Positions 51,483 through 59,622 of a stretch of DNA of 64,000 nucleotides are shown here, one piece after another. The position numbers were made by a program, and so were the translations under genes. The stretch covers positions 62,001 to 126,000 of the forward strand of contig JAKLFB010000009.1 of NCBI GenBank assembly GCA_022711435.1, in the 5' to 3' direction. Position 1 is the first letter of the stretch; the number at the start of each line of letters is the position of its first letter. The DNA is from Verrucomicrobiota bacterium (GTDB lineage: Bacteria; Verrucomicrobiota; Verrucomicrobiia; Limisphaerales; UBA1319). The notes beneath the pieces were generated by a model. It had not been told where the DNA came from. It saw only the letters and a program-made list of their open reading frames with translations, and ran no database searches.

Positions 51483-52153
51483 ATGGTGCCCCACCCTGGC
51501 GGGGGCAGGGCCACTTGCTCATCCGGCCTAGATTGAGCCACCGCCTCCATGCTCCGGGAGAGCCAGACGAACATCTCGATGAAGTTCAGGCCCACCAGCT
51601 TGACTGGCGTTCGAACGACGATCTCGCGGAGGCGTTCCATGTTGGCGTTTTCGACGCCGACGGCGAAGAACGCGACCCGTTTGTTGGCCTCGTCGGCCTG
51701 GAGGCGCTGGGCGGCCTGCCGCACGATATGGTCGGGCTCGCCCTGGGGCTCGCCGTCGGTGATCATAAACACCCATGGGCGATAGTAAGCGACACCGTTC
51801 GCGCGGTACTGCGCCTTGCGCGCCTGGAGCAGGTCAAGGGCCTTCTGGATCCCGCCGCCCATGAACGTCTGCCCTTGTGCCGCCAGCACCGGCGGCTCGA
51901 GCTGGTCGGCAGTCACGAAGTCCTGGATCACTTTGACTTCGTTGTCGAAGGAGACGATGGCCACCTCGACCCGCCTCGAGGCCAGCGGATCCTTGGCCAG
52001 GTTTTCCCGGAACGTCTGCAGCCCGCGGTTGAGCGCCTCGATCGCCTCGCCCTTCATCGAGCCGGACGTGTCCAGCAACAGAACGCACGGGCACCGGGGC
52101 TCCGGGTTTTCTGCAAACTCAACAGCTTCTTCCAGTCGCGTAGGCTCGCCCAT
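51479..52153 (-). CDS. TerY-like von Willebrand factor A protein
   Basis: The product (224 residues from the ATG at 52153) is a VWA domain with a complete MIDAS: DTSGSM in PCVLLLDTSGSMKGEA, Thr in GQTFMGGGI, and Asp in WVFMITDGEPQG. It matches the TerY group, which was proposed by comparative genomics (Anantharaman, Iyer and Aravind) to scaffold a phosphorylation switch with a PP2C and a kinase. An in-frame ATG at 52195 adds 14 residues and is also possible. It is the first gene of the triad, directly downstream of an intrinsic terminator in its leader. Confidence 0.88.
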   Translation of the reverse strand: MGEPTRLEEAVEFAENPEPRCPCVLLLDTSGSMKGEAIEALNRGLQTFRENLAKDPLASRRVEVAIVSFDNEVKVIQDFVTADQLEPPVLAAQGQTFMGGGIQKALDLLQARKAQYRANGVAYYRPWVFMITDGEPQGEPDHIVRQAAQRLQADEANKRVAFFAVGVENANMERLREIVVRTPVKLVGLNFIEMFVWLSRSMEAVAQSRPDEQVALPPPGWGTI

Positions 52154-52224
52154 AATCACCGCCTGGTTCGTGAGGTCTTCCGAAATCCCCGCCATCCTAA
52201 AACACGGGCGCGCCCGCCGACGAG

Positions 52225-52255
52225 AAAAAACGCCAGCTGGTTATCCCAGCTGGCG
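52225..52255 (-). terminator. Intrinsic terminator/attenuator in the leader of the TerY triad
   Basis: On the minus strand a perfect 10-bp hairpin (CGCCAGCTGG and CCAGCTGGCG, loop GATAA, 52255-52231) is followed by six Ts (52230-52225). It lies 30-72 nt upstream of the TerY start and has no annotated minus-strand gene in front of it, so it probably ends a short leader transcript. Its orientation does not suit the plus-strand SGNH gene. Confidence 0.8.
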
Positions 52256-52256
52256 C

Positions 52257-52318
52257 CTCTCGAGAGCCCACGGAGGGAGGCTGCCGACCGTGGCATCCCC
52301 GAGAAAGGTGCGTGCACC
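52257..52318 (-). ncRNA. Candidate structured leader RNA upstream of the TerY triad terminator
   Basis: Before the terminator on the minus strand are three further hairpins: GGTGC/GCACC (52307-52318), CCACGG/CCGTGG (52268-52293) and CTCTC/GAGAG (52257-52266). Together with the terminator they resemble an attenuated leader or a small RNA. I cannot match it to a known riboswitch class. The rest of the gap 52154-52498 contains a GGGCGCGCCC palindrome (52206-52215), an ACAGAGCTCTGT palindrome (52417-52428) and nothing else recognised. Confidence 0.3.
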
Positions 52319-52498
52319 GCCCCAGCCCGCTTCGCATCCCTCACACAATCAGGACAGACACCGCGGCTCGGCTGTTCAATCCGCGGCGGCAAAGACTGTC
52401 TCCTGACCCGGGCGCGACAGAGCTCTGTGGTTTTGCCGTTGCTCGGACGGGCCGGTTCCGGCTTGATCGCAGGCAGCGGTACCTGGCAAAAGGATCAC

Positions 52499-53203
52499 AT
52501 GAACGCGACTCGATGGATGGGGGCAGGCACTTGGGCGATGGCGGCTATGGCGGCGTTGTTGCTGGCGGCGGGCTGCCGCTCGCAGCGGCCGGCCGGGCTG
52601 GATCCAAGCCGCTACGAAGGCAAGATCCGGGTGGCTTGCATCGGCGACAGCATCACCTATGGCGCCGGCATCGAGGATCGTGAGACCCATTCTTACCCGG
52701 CGGTTTTAGGACAGCTATTGGGGGAGCGATTCGAGGTGCGCAACTTCGGCGTCAGCGGGGCGACCCTTCTCAAAAACGGCGACCATCCTTACTGGACCCA
52801 GCCCGAGTTCGAGGCCGCGACCCGGTTCGGTCCGGATGTGGTGATCATCAAGCTGGGCACCAACGACTCCAAACCCCAGAACTGGAAACGCTCGGCCGAG
52901 TTCGCCCGAGACCTGACGGACATGGTCGCCCACTTCGAGCGTCTGCCCAGCCGGCCCAGGATCTGGCTCTGTCTGCCCGTCCCGGCCTACGAGGAGCGCT
53001 GGGGGATCAACGACGATGTCATCGGCCGCCAAGTGATCCCGTTGATCGCCCAAGTCGCCGACAAGAAGCGCGTCCCGGTCATCGATCTCTACGACGCCCT
53101 CAGCGGACGGCCCGACCTCTTTCCCGACAAAATCCATCCCGATGCGGCCGGAGCCAAACGGATGGCGCAGACGATCCGCGATGCCCTCCTGGCCGTGCGA
53201 TAG
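52499..53203 (+). CDS. SGNH/GDSL-type hydrolase lipoprotein
   Basis: The 234-residue product has a lipoprotein signal (MAALLLAAGC) and SGNH-hydrolase blocks: block I GDSITYG with the catalytic Ser at S51, block II Gly in GVSGATL, block III GTNDSK with Asn, and block V DKIHPD with D210 and H213. It is expected to hydrolyse acyl or acetyl esters on sugars outside the cytoplasm. The ATG at 52499 is preceded by AAAGGA. Neighbouring glycosidases (GH2 and a propeller) suggest a role in carbohydrate de-esterification. Confidence 0.9.
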   Translation: MNATRWMGAGTWAMAAMAALLLAAGCRSQRPAGLDPSRYEGKIRVACIGDSITYGAGIEDRETHSYPAVLGQLLGERFEVRNFGVSGATLLKNGDHPYWTQPEFEAATRFGPDVVIIKLGTNDSKPQNWKRSAEFARDLTDMVAHFERLPSRPRIWLCLPVPAYEERWGINDDVIGRQVIPLIAQVADKKRVPVIDLYDALSGRPDLFPDKIHPDAAGAKRMAQTIRDALLAVR

Positions 53204-53278
53204 CAGGCATTCGCCGAATTCATAGCCCGCGCCCAGCGTGAGCTTCCTGGGACGCATGCGGACCGCAGAGCTGAGCCT

Positions 53279-53556
53279 TAAGGGTCTGTGCAAAAATTAA
53301 TTCCGATTTTGCTGGAGGGGATTGGGCGGGCTGGCAAGGCGCGACGAGCGAGCATACCCGCGCGGTCTGTGAGCGAGGAGCAACACAGCCAGCGCGCCCA
53401 AGGCCCCCAGCCCGCAGGGGCGGGGCGGCGCCGGGCCATCTGCTTCGTTGCTCGGTCGGTCGAGTATCGCAGGGGATACACTCCCTCCCTTGCGCCTCGC
53501 ATCTGGCCCGGCGGCGCTCCCGCCAAAATCGGAAGTAATTTTTGCACAGACCCTAA
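53279..53556. mobile_element. TIR element copy B (272 bp), non-autonomous MITE-like
   Basis: Core 53282-53553 has the same terminal inverted repeats as copy A (outer GGGTCTGTGCAAAAATTA) and flanking TAA on both sides. It lacks the GC palindrome of copy A and otherwise differs at only a few positions. It lies between the SGNH gene and the 110-bp tandem repeats. The short gap 53204-53278 shows nothing else. Confidence 0.85.
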
Positions 53557-53602
53557 GCGACGGCTCGGATAAATGCGGACTGCGCGTCTTCAGCCAAATC
53601 GC

Positions 53603-53932
53603 GATCGCAGAACACAGCGTGCTCCCCGGCCTGCGCCCATGGCAGCAATCTTCCCCCCTGGTTGGCCAAAACACGGAGCGGCCGGTCGTATAGTGAACCT
53701 GTCACCCTATTCGATCACAGAACACAGCGTGCTCCCCGGCCTGCGCCCATGGGAGCTATCTTCCCCCCTGGTTGGCCAGAACCCGGAGCGGCCGGTCGTA
53801 TAGTGAACCTGTCACCCTATTCGATCACAGAACACAGCGTGCTCCCCGGCCTGCGCCCATGGGAGCTATCTTCCCCTCTGGTTGGCCAGAACCCGGAGCG
53901 GCCGGTCGTATAGTGAACCTGTCACTCTATTG
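53603..53932. repeat. 110-bp tandem repeat, three units
   Basis: Three units of 110 bp start at 53603, 53713 and 53823, each beginning GATC(A/G)CAGAACACAGCG and ending near TAGTGAACCTGTCACCCTAT. Units 2 and 3 are almost identical; unit 1 has several differences. The unit length is not divisible by three and open frames shift across it, so it is not coding. The end word GAACCTGTCA also occurs at 31335 and 33796. The stretch 53933-54055 before the GH2 gene shows no further repeat or clear promoter. Confidence 0.9.
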
Positions 53933-54055
53933 GCACGTTCCGGCAGGCTGCACCTCCCCAGCCCAAATCCAGGTGAATCTGGTCTGCGGAGGAGCGCGGC
54001 CCTTGCGATAACTGCTTTTCAACCCGGCGAGGCGTGCGATATATTCGGGCCTGAT

Positions 54056-56872
54056 ATGCGCATTGCCTCGAAATACCTGGTTCAGTTGGGGGTCGTCTGC
54101 CAAGCGCTTCTGCTGGGGATGGCCTGTGGCTCGATCGCGACAGCGTCGGATGAACCGATCCCGCTTCCGGAGCATCCCCGGCCGGATTTCCAGCGGGCCG
54201 AATGGCTGAACCTGAACGGCCCCTGGCAGTTCCAGACGGACAAGGCAGACGCAGGGCTTTCAGAGAAATGGAGCGCGGGCCAGATCGCGTTCCGGGAGAC
54301 GATCCGCGTGCCGTTTCCGTGGGGATCGCCGCTTTCGGGGGTCAAAGACGACGCGCCGATCGCATGGTATGCGCGAACGGTCCGGGCGCCGGAATCGTGG
54401 CGGGGTCAGCGCGTGTTCCTGGTGATCGGGGCCTGCGATTGGGAGACGCGCGCCTGGCTGGATGGCCAGCCGCTGGGCACCCACCAGGGCGGCTACACGC
54501 CGTTCGAGTTCGAGATCACCAGCCTCCTCAAGGCCGGCCAGGACCAGCGGCTCGTGCTGCGGATCGACGACGCCGCGCGCCCGTTCAAGCTCGAGGGCAA
54601 ACAGGGCTACGGCAATGCCCGAGGCATATGGCAGACCGTCTATCTCGAGGCCCGGCCATCGCTTCATCTGGATCTCATCCATTTCGAGCCGGACCTGGAC
54701 GCGGCCCGCGTAACCGTCCGCGCACGGTTTTCGGGGCCGGCTTCCGGGGGCGCCGCATTGGCCTTGCGGTTCCGAACGGGGGATGTGCCCGAGACGGTCG
54801 TCCCGGTGGCGGAGGGGAAGACCGAGCATCGGTTCCGGATGGCGATCCCCCGGCCTCGAGCGTGGTCGCTCGAGGATCCGTTCCTGTATGAGGTCGAGGC
54901 CGCGCTGCGCGCCGGCTCGGTCGAGGATCGCGTCTCGACCTACTTCGGCATGCGGAAGATCAGCGTCATGAACCTGCCGGGGACGACTCATCCCTACGTG
55001 TCGCTGAACGGCCGGCCGGTGTATCTGCAAATGACCCTGGATCAATCCTATCATCCCGAGGGGTTTTACACGTTCCCGAGCGACGCGTTCATGCGGGACG
55101 AGATCCTGCGCTCGAGGCGGCTGGGGTTGAACGCCAACCGGCTGCATGTGAAGATCGACGTGCCGCGCAAGCTCTACTGGGCCGACCGGCTCGGGCTGCT
55201 GATCATGGCTGACGTCCCCAACAGCTGGGGCGAGCCGGACGCCGACATGCGCCGGGAGATTGATGTCGCGCTCCGCGGCATGATCGACCGCGACTTCAAC
55301 CACCCGTCGATCTTTTCCTGGGTGCCGTTCAACGAGACGTGGGGTCTTTTCACCGGCAAGAATCCGAACCGGCGGTATCTTCCGGAGACGCAGGAGTGGG
55401 TGGCCTCGGTCTATCGCCTGGCCCGGCAGCTGGATCCGACCCGCCTGGTCGAGGACAACTCGCCGTGCAACCACGATCATGTCGAGACCGACCTGAACTC
55501 GTGGCACGCCTACCTGCCCGGCTACGAGTGGGGCGGGCATCTGGACCAGGTCTGCCGCGACACGTTCCCTGGATCCAGGTGGAACTTCATCGGCGGGCGC
55601 GCCCAGGCCAACCAGCCACTGCTCAACAGCGAGTGCGGCAACGTGTGGGGATATGAAGGCAGCACCGGCGATGTCGACTGGAGCTGGGATTATCATCTCA
55701 TGATGAACGAGTTCCGTCGCCATCCAAAGGTCTGCGGCTGGCTTTACACCGAGCACCACGATGTCATCAACGAATGGAACGGCTACTATCGCTACGACCG
55801 GACGGACAAGATCACCGGCTTGGACTCCATCGTCGAGGGCATGACGCTGGGCGATCTGCACGCGCCGTTCTACCTGGCGCCGGAAGGCCCCCTTTGCCGC
55901 GAGGTCAAGCCCGGCCAGAAGGTCCGCCTCCCGATCTGGGCCTCGTTTATGACCGACCGCGCTCCGTCCTCCGCGCTGAAGCTGCGGGCGGCCTTGACGG
56001 GCGTGAACACCCTCGGCGCCACGGAGCAGTTCGGCGAGCAGGTCCATGCCGTGCCGTTCCAGCCGTGGATGTCCAAGGCGCTGGCCCCCCTTGAAGTGAC
56101 GATGCCGGATCATGCCGTCCTGGCGGTCCTGAAGATCGTGCTCGAGGATGAGACTGGCGCTGCGCTGCACCGCAACTTCACTGCGTTCCTGGTCGGCGAC
56201 GGCGCGGCGCCCCGCGACGAGACGGCCGGCTCTCTCCGGATCCTCCGGTTCGCTCCCAGCGCGTTTTCCAGCGCGCGCTGGTCGAGCAAGCAATGGGACG
56301 TCTTGGGCGGGCTGAAGGTCAACGGGGCCGGCCACGGACATTTCGAGTATCGCCTGCCCTGGCCCGCGGGGCTCGAGCCCGGCCAGATCGACGCCGCGTC
56401 TTTGCGGTTCGAGGCTTCAGCCAAGATCCTGTTCGGGAAGGATCGCACCGACGCCGGGGAGCTCGAAGGCGACTACATGCGGGGCAAGGGCACCTTGGAT
56501 CCCAGCCGCAATCCCAACGCGTATCCTATGACCGACACCGTCCCCAGCCCGAGCGCCGTGCGCGTGCGCGTATCCGGGCTGGCGTCCGGACTCTACGATC
56601 TGCCGGACGATCCGGCGGACCATCGGGGCATCCTGTCGTGGGCGGCTCAGCCCCAGGACCGCAAGCTGCGCGAGGCCGGCTCCTATGGCTACCTGATCCA
56701 GGCCCCGATCCCGAAGGAGGCCATCGCGCGGGCCGCTCGATCCGGCGAGATTGTCATCCGGTTCGAGGTGGACGCGTCGCAGCCGGGCGGGCTGGCCCTC
56801 TATGGCGAGCGGTTCGGCCGATACCCCATGGATCCCACACTGGTATTCTCGATGCGTTCCTCGAGACGATAA
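54056..56872 (+). CDS. Secreted GH2-family glycoside hydrolase
   Basis: The 938-residue product has a signal peptide (LVQLGVVCQALLLGMACG). The N-terminal sugar-binding jelly-roll (WLNLNGPWQFQT to VTVRARF) and an Ig-like domain precede the GH2 TIM barrel, with the catalytic acid/base E427 in VPFNETWG and the nucleophile E526 in LNSECGN. C-terminal beta domains follow. GH2 enzymes include beta-galactosidases, beta-mannosidases and beta-glucuronidases; specificity is not evident. It is followed after 5 nt by a propeller-like secreted protein. Confidence 0.92.
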   Translation: MRIASKYLVQLGVVCQALLLGMACGSIATASDEPIPLPEHPRPDFQRAEWLNLNGPWQFQTDKADAGLSEKWSAGQIAFRETIRVPFPWGSPLSGVKDDAPIAWYARTVRAPESWRGQRVFLVIGACDWETRAWLDGQPLGTHQGGYTPFEFEITSLLKAGQDQRLVLRIDDAARPFKLEGKQGYGNARGIWQTVYLEARPSLHLDLIHFEPDLDAARVTVRARFSGPASGGAALALRFRTGDVPETVVPVAEGKTEHRFRMAIPRPRAWSLEDPFLYEVEAALRAGSVEDRVSTYFGMRKISVMNLPGTTHPYVSLNGRPVYLQMTLDQSYHPEGFYTFPSDAFMRDEILRSRRLGLNANRLHVKIDVPRKLYWADRLGLLIMADVPNSWGEPDADMRREIDVALRGMIDRDFNHPSIFSWVPFNETWGLFTGKNPNRRYLPETQEWVASVYRLARQLDPTRLVEDNSPCNHDHVETDLNSWHAYLPGYEWGGHLDQVCRDTFPGSRWNFIGGRAQANQPLLNSECGNVWGYEGSTGDVDWSWDYHLMMNEFRRHPKVCGWLYTEHHDVINEWNGYYRYDRTDKITGLDSIVEGMTLGDLHAPFYLAPEGPLCREVKPGQKVRLPIWASFMTDRAPSSALKLRAALTGVNTLGATEQFGEQVHAVPFQPWMSKALAPLEVTMPDHAVLAVLKIVLEDETGAALHRNFTAFLVGDGAAPRDETAGSLRILRFAPSAFSSARWSSKQWDVLGGLKVNGAGHGHFEYRLPWPAGLEPGQIDAASLRFEASAKILFGKDRTDAGELEGDYMRGKGTLDPSRNPNAYPMTDTVPSPSAVRVRVSGLASGLYDLPDDPADHRGILSWAAQPQDRKLREAGSYGYLIQAPIPKEAIARAARSGEIVIRFEVDASQPGGLALYGERFGRYPMDPTLVFSMRSSRR

Positions 56873-56877
56873 ACTCA

Positions 56878-58524
56878 TTGAACTCGAAACTCGGTTCTGC
56901 GTCCTGCTGCGCCCGCCCATTGACAACGGCGCGCACGGAGTGCTCGCCCTGCCTCACCAAGGCAGGGGGCGCTCTCCTGCGGCTGGCAGCGGCTGCCGCC
57001 TCGCTGCTGGCTTTGGGCGTCCTGTCCGAGAGGCCGGCATGGTCGGATCCCGACGATCGCTGCTTTGGCATCCGGGCTGTGGATGACCGGACGGGGCGGG
57101 GCATCCCGCTGGTCGAGCTTGAGACAGTCCATCACCTGCGGTATGTGACGGACAGCGCGGGATGGGCTGCATTCCACGAGCCCGGCCTGATGCGGCAGAA
57201 GATCTTCTTCCACGTCCGAAGCCACGGCTACGAGGCTCCCAAAGACGGGTTCGGCTTCGCGGGCGTCGCGCTCGAGACGGCGCCTGGCGGCAGAGCCGAG
57301 ATCCGGATGCGCCGGCTGAACCTGGCCGAGCGGCTTTATCGGATCACGGGGGAGGGCATTTACAGCGACAGCGTCCGGCTGGGCGAGCCGGCACCGCTGG
57401 CTCAACCGCTGGGGGCGGGGCGCGTTGCGGGGCAGGACTCGACGTTTGCGGTGCTCCACCGCGGCCGCATCCACTGGTACTGGGGCGACACATCGCGTCT
57501 GAGCTACCCGCTGGGCCATTTCTGGATGGCAGGCGCGACCTCGAAGCTGCCCGGCCAAGGCGGCCTGGATCCGGCTGTCGGGATCGATCTGGACTATTTC
57601 GTGAGCGCGGACGGGTTCAGCCGGCCCCTGGCGCGGATGGGCGTCGAGAGAGGCCTGATGTGGCTCGACGGCTTCCTGGTGACGCCGGACGGGACGGGAC
57701 GCGACCGGATCGTGGCCCATTACGATCATGTCGAGTCCCTGGGAAAGTCGTTCGGGCACGGCATGGCCATCTACATGGATGACAAGGCGGAATTTGCCCG
57801 GATGCATGCTCTGGACACGACCAACCGCTGGCGGTTCCCGCGCGGGCATGTCATCCGCCATCGCGAGGGGGGCGCCGACTATTTCTACTGCGGCGAAGTC
57901 TTTCTGGATGTGCGCGTGCGGGCTGACTTCGCCAGCGTGACGAACCCGGCCGCATACGAGGCCTGGACATGCCTGGAGACCGGCTCGGCTCCGGCATCCG
58001 CTCGAGTCCGGCGGGGAGCCGACGGCGCTCTGTCATGGCGATGGAGCCGGCACAGCGACCCCGTCGATCCGGGCCGCGAACAGCAATTGGTCGATGCCGG
58101 CCAGATTGCCGCGTCGGAGGCCTGGCTGAACCCGGCCGACATCGAATCGGGGCAGCGCATTCGCGTGCATCGTGGATCGGTCAACTGGAACGACTACCGG
58201 AAATGCTGGATTCTGATCGCGACGCAGCAGGGGGGCAGCTCGGCGCTGGGCGAGGTCTGGTACGCCGAGGCGCCAGGGCCGACCGGTCCGTGGCGTCGAG
58301 CCCGGAAGATCGTCACCCACGACCGCTACACCTTCTACAACCCCGTTCACCACCCGTTCTTCGACCAGGAGGGCGGCCGGATCATCTATTTCGAGGGGAC
58401 CTACGCCAACACGTTCTCGGGCAATCCCGACGCCACGCCGCGTTACGACTACAACCAGATCATGTATCGCCTGGATCTATCGGACGCGCGGCTTCGATCC
58501 AGGGCGAGCGCGGCCGGAAAATGA
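56878..58524 (+). CDS. Secreted beta-propeller-like protein, possible glycosidase
   Basis: The product is about 548 residues with a signal-like hydrophobic segment (RLAAAAASLLALGVLSER). The sequence GRIHWYWGDTSRLSYPLGHF, then VSADGFSRPLARM, and EVWYAEAPGPTGPWRRARKI resembles five-bladed propeller enzymes and DUF4185-like proteins. I cannot assign a named family with confidence. The start is uncertain: no ATG fits, and TTG codons at 56878 and 56920 are in frame; the first leaves a 5-nt gap to GH2. It is likely cotranscribed with GH2 and acts outside the cytoplasm. Confidence 0.7.
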   Translation: MNSKLGSASCCARPLTTARTECSPCLTKAGGALLRLAAAAASLLALGVLSERPAWSDPDDRCFGIRAVDDRTGRGIPLVELETVHHLRYVTDSAGWAAFHEPGLMRQKIFFHVRSHGYEAPKDGFGFAGVALETAPGGRAEIRMRRLNLAERLYRITGEGIYSDSVRLGEPAPLAQPLGAGRVAGQDSTFAVLHRGRIHWYWGDTSRLSYPLGHFWMAGATSKLPGQGGLDPAVGIDLDYFVSADGFSRPLARMGVERGLMWLDGFLVTPDGTGRDRIVAHYDHVESLGKSFGHGMAIYMDDKAEFARMHALDTTNRWRFPRGHVIRHREGGADYFYCGEVFLDVRVRADFASVTNPAAYEAWTCLETGSAPASARVRRGADGALSWRWSRHSDPVDPGREQQLVDAGQIAASEAWLNPADIESGQRIRVHRGSVNWNDYRKCWILIATQQGGSSALGEVWYAEAPGPTGPWRRARKIVTHDRYTFYNPVHHPFFDQEGGRIIYFEGTYANTFSGNPDATPRYDYNQIMYRLDLSDARLRSRASAAGK

Positions 58525-58548
58525 GAGCGCGCGGAGGCGCGCCCCGCG

Positions 58549-59622
58549 TCATGGCTCGAGCCCCAGAAAACGGATGCCGGCTTCGGCCTGCAGCTTCTTG
58601 AGATAGACCGGCAGCTGCTGGCGCAGCTCCTGCTCCTGGAGCGTCGATTTGATGTCCTTGAGCGCCTCCGAGAAAGAGATCTCGCGGGCGGGAAGCTTCT
58701 CGATGAGCTTCAGGATGTGATACCCGAACTCGGTTTCGATGACGTCGCTGACGGCGCCGGGATCGAGGAGGAAGGCAGCGCCTTCGATTTCGGGGGCCAT
58801 CTGGCCGCGGGCGACCGGGGGCACCTCGCCGCCTTTCTGGCGTGTTCCCGGGTCTTCGGAGTGGTCCTGGGCGAGCTGGGCGAAATCCTCGCCTGCTCGA
58901 GCCCGAACGAGGATCGCGTCGGCCAGCGCACGCTTCTCCTTCTTCTCCTCGGGCGTGAAGCGCTTCCGGGTTTGGGGGTCCTGGGTCATAAAGAGGATCT
59001 GGCGCAGGCGAACTCGTTCCGGGAGAGAGAATCGGGACCGGTTGTCGGTGTAATGTTTTTGGGCGGCTTCGTCGGAGATCTCGATTTTGTCGCGGACTTC
59101 GCGGCCGACGACCTCGGCGAACGTCGCGCGCTCGACGAGCCGGGAGACAAACTGTTCATACGGCATACCGAGGGCGATCAGCTGGCGGCGGAAGGCCTCC
59201 TCGGATGTCCAGCGAGCCTTGATTTCCGCGAGCCGCTTGTCGGCCGTCTCGCGTCCCTTGGCCCGGTCGGCCTCCGTCGCTCGAGCCATGAGAAGCTCGG
59301 TGTTCACGAGATCCTCGACCAGCTGCCGCTCGATCTGCGAGCGGCGTCCCTCGGGCAGGGTCTGGCCTTGAGAGGCCGCCGTGGCTTTCAGCGCCGTGTA
59401 AGCCTCGTCCAGCTGGTACCGGTATATGCGGATCACCTGGCCGGTCGCGATCAGCTCCTGCCCGAGAATCGGCGCCACAGCCGCAGACCGAGGCGCCAGA
59501 TTCGTGGCCGGCAGAGGCTCGAGCGGGGCGGGCTGCGCCAGGAGCGGCCCTTGGATTTCGAAGAAGCCCAGCGCCAGCACACAGCCGAGCAGTTGATCGA
59601 GCCGCGTGAATCTGATTCTCAT
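58549..59622 (-). CDS. Parvulin-type peptidylprolyl isomerase (SurA/PpiC-like)
   Basis: The 357-residue product has a signal-like N-terminus (LLGCVLALGFFEIQG) and a SurA-type N-terminal domain. A parvulin domain follows at about residues 200-310, with VRLRQILFMTQD, GGEVPPVARGQMAPEIEGAA and FGYHILKLIEK. It is a periplasmic folding factor for outer-membrane proteins. The ATG overlaps the serA stop by ATGA. Parvulin next to serA is not a classical operon, but the overlap shows coupled translation. Confidence 0.9.
   Translation of the reverse strand: MRIRFTRLDQLLGCVLALGFFEIQGPLLAQPAPLEPLPATNLAPRSAAVAPILGQELIATGQVIRIYRYQLDEAYTALKATAASQGQTLPEGRRSQIERQLVEDLVNTELLMARATEADRAKGRETADKRLAEIKARWTSEEAFRRQLIALGMPYEQFVSRLVERATFAEVVGREVRDKIEISDEAAQKHYTDNRSRFSLPERVRLRQILFMTQDPQTRKRFTPEEKKEKRALADAILVRARAGEDFAQLAQDHSEDPGTRQKGGEVPPVARGQMAPEIEGAAFLLDPGAVSDVIETEFGYHILKLIEKLPAREISFSEALKDIKSTLQEQELRQQLPVYLKKLQAEAGIRFLGLEP

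Noticed and set aside
52231..52330. A known riboswitch such as SAM-I on the plus strand before the SGNH gene
   Set aside because: Short words such as GGAGGGA and AGGTGC recall SAM-I, but the core pairing and spacing do not fit, and the terminator faces the other way.
53603..53932. A CRISPR array
   Set aside because: Whole 110-bp units repeat head to tail with no unique spacers and no cas genes nearby.
53572..54011. Short open frames over the tandem repeats as repeat proteins
   Set aside because: The repeat unit of 110 bp shifts the frame at each unit, giving overlapping spurious frames rather than a periodic protein.
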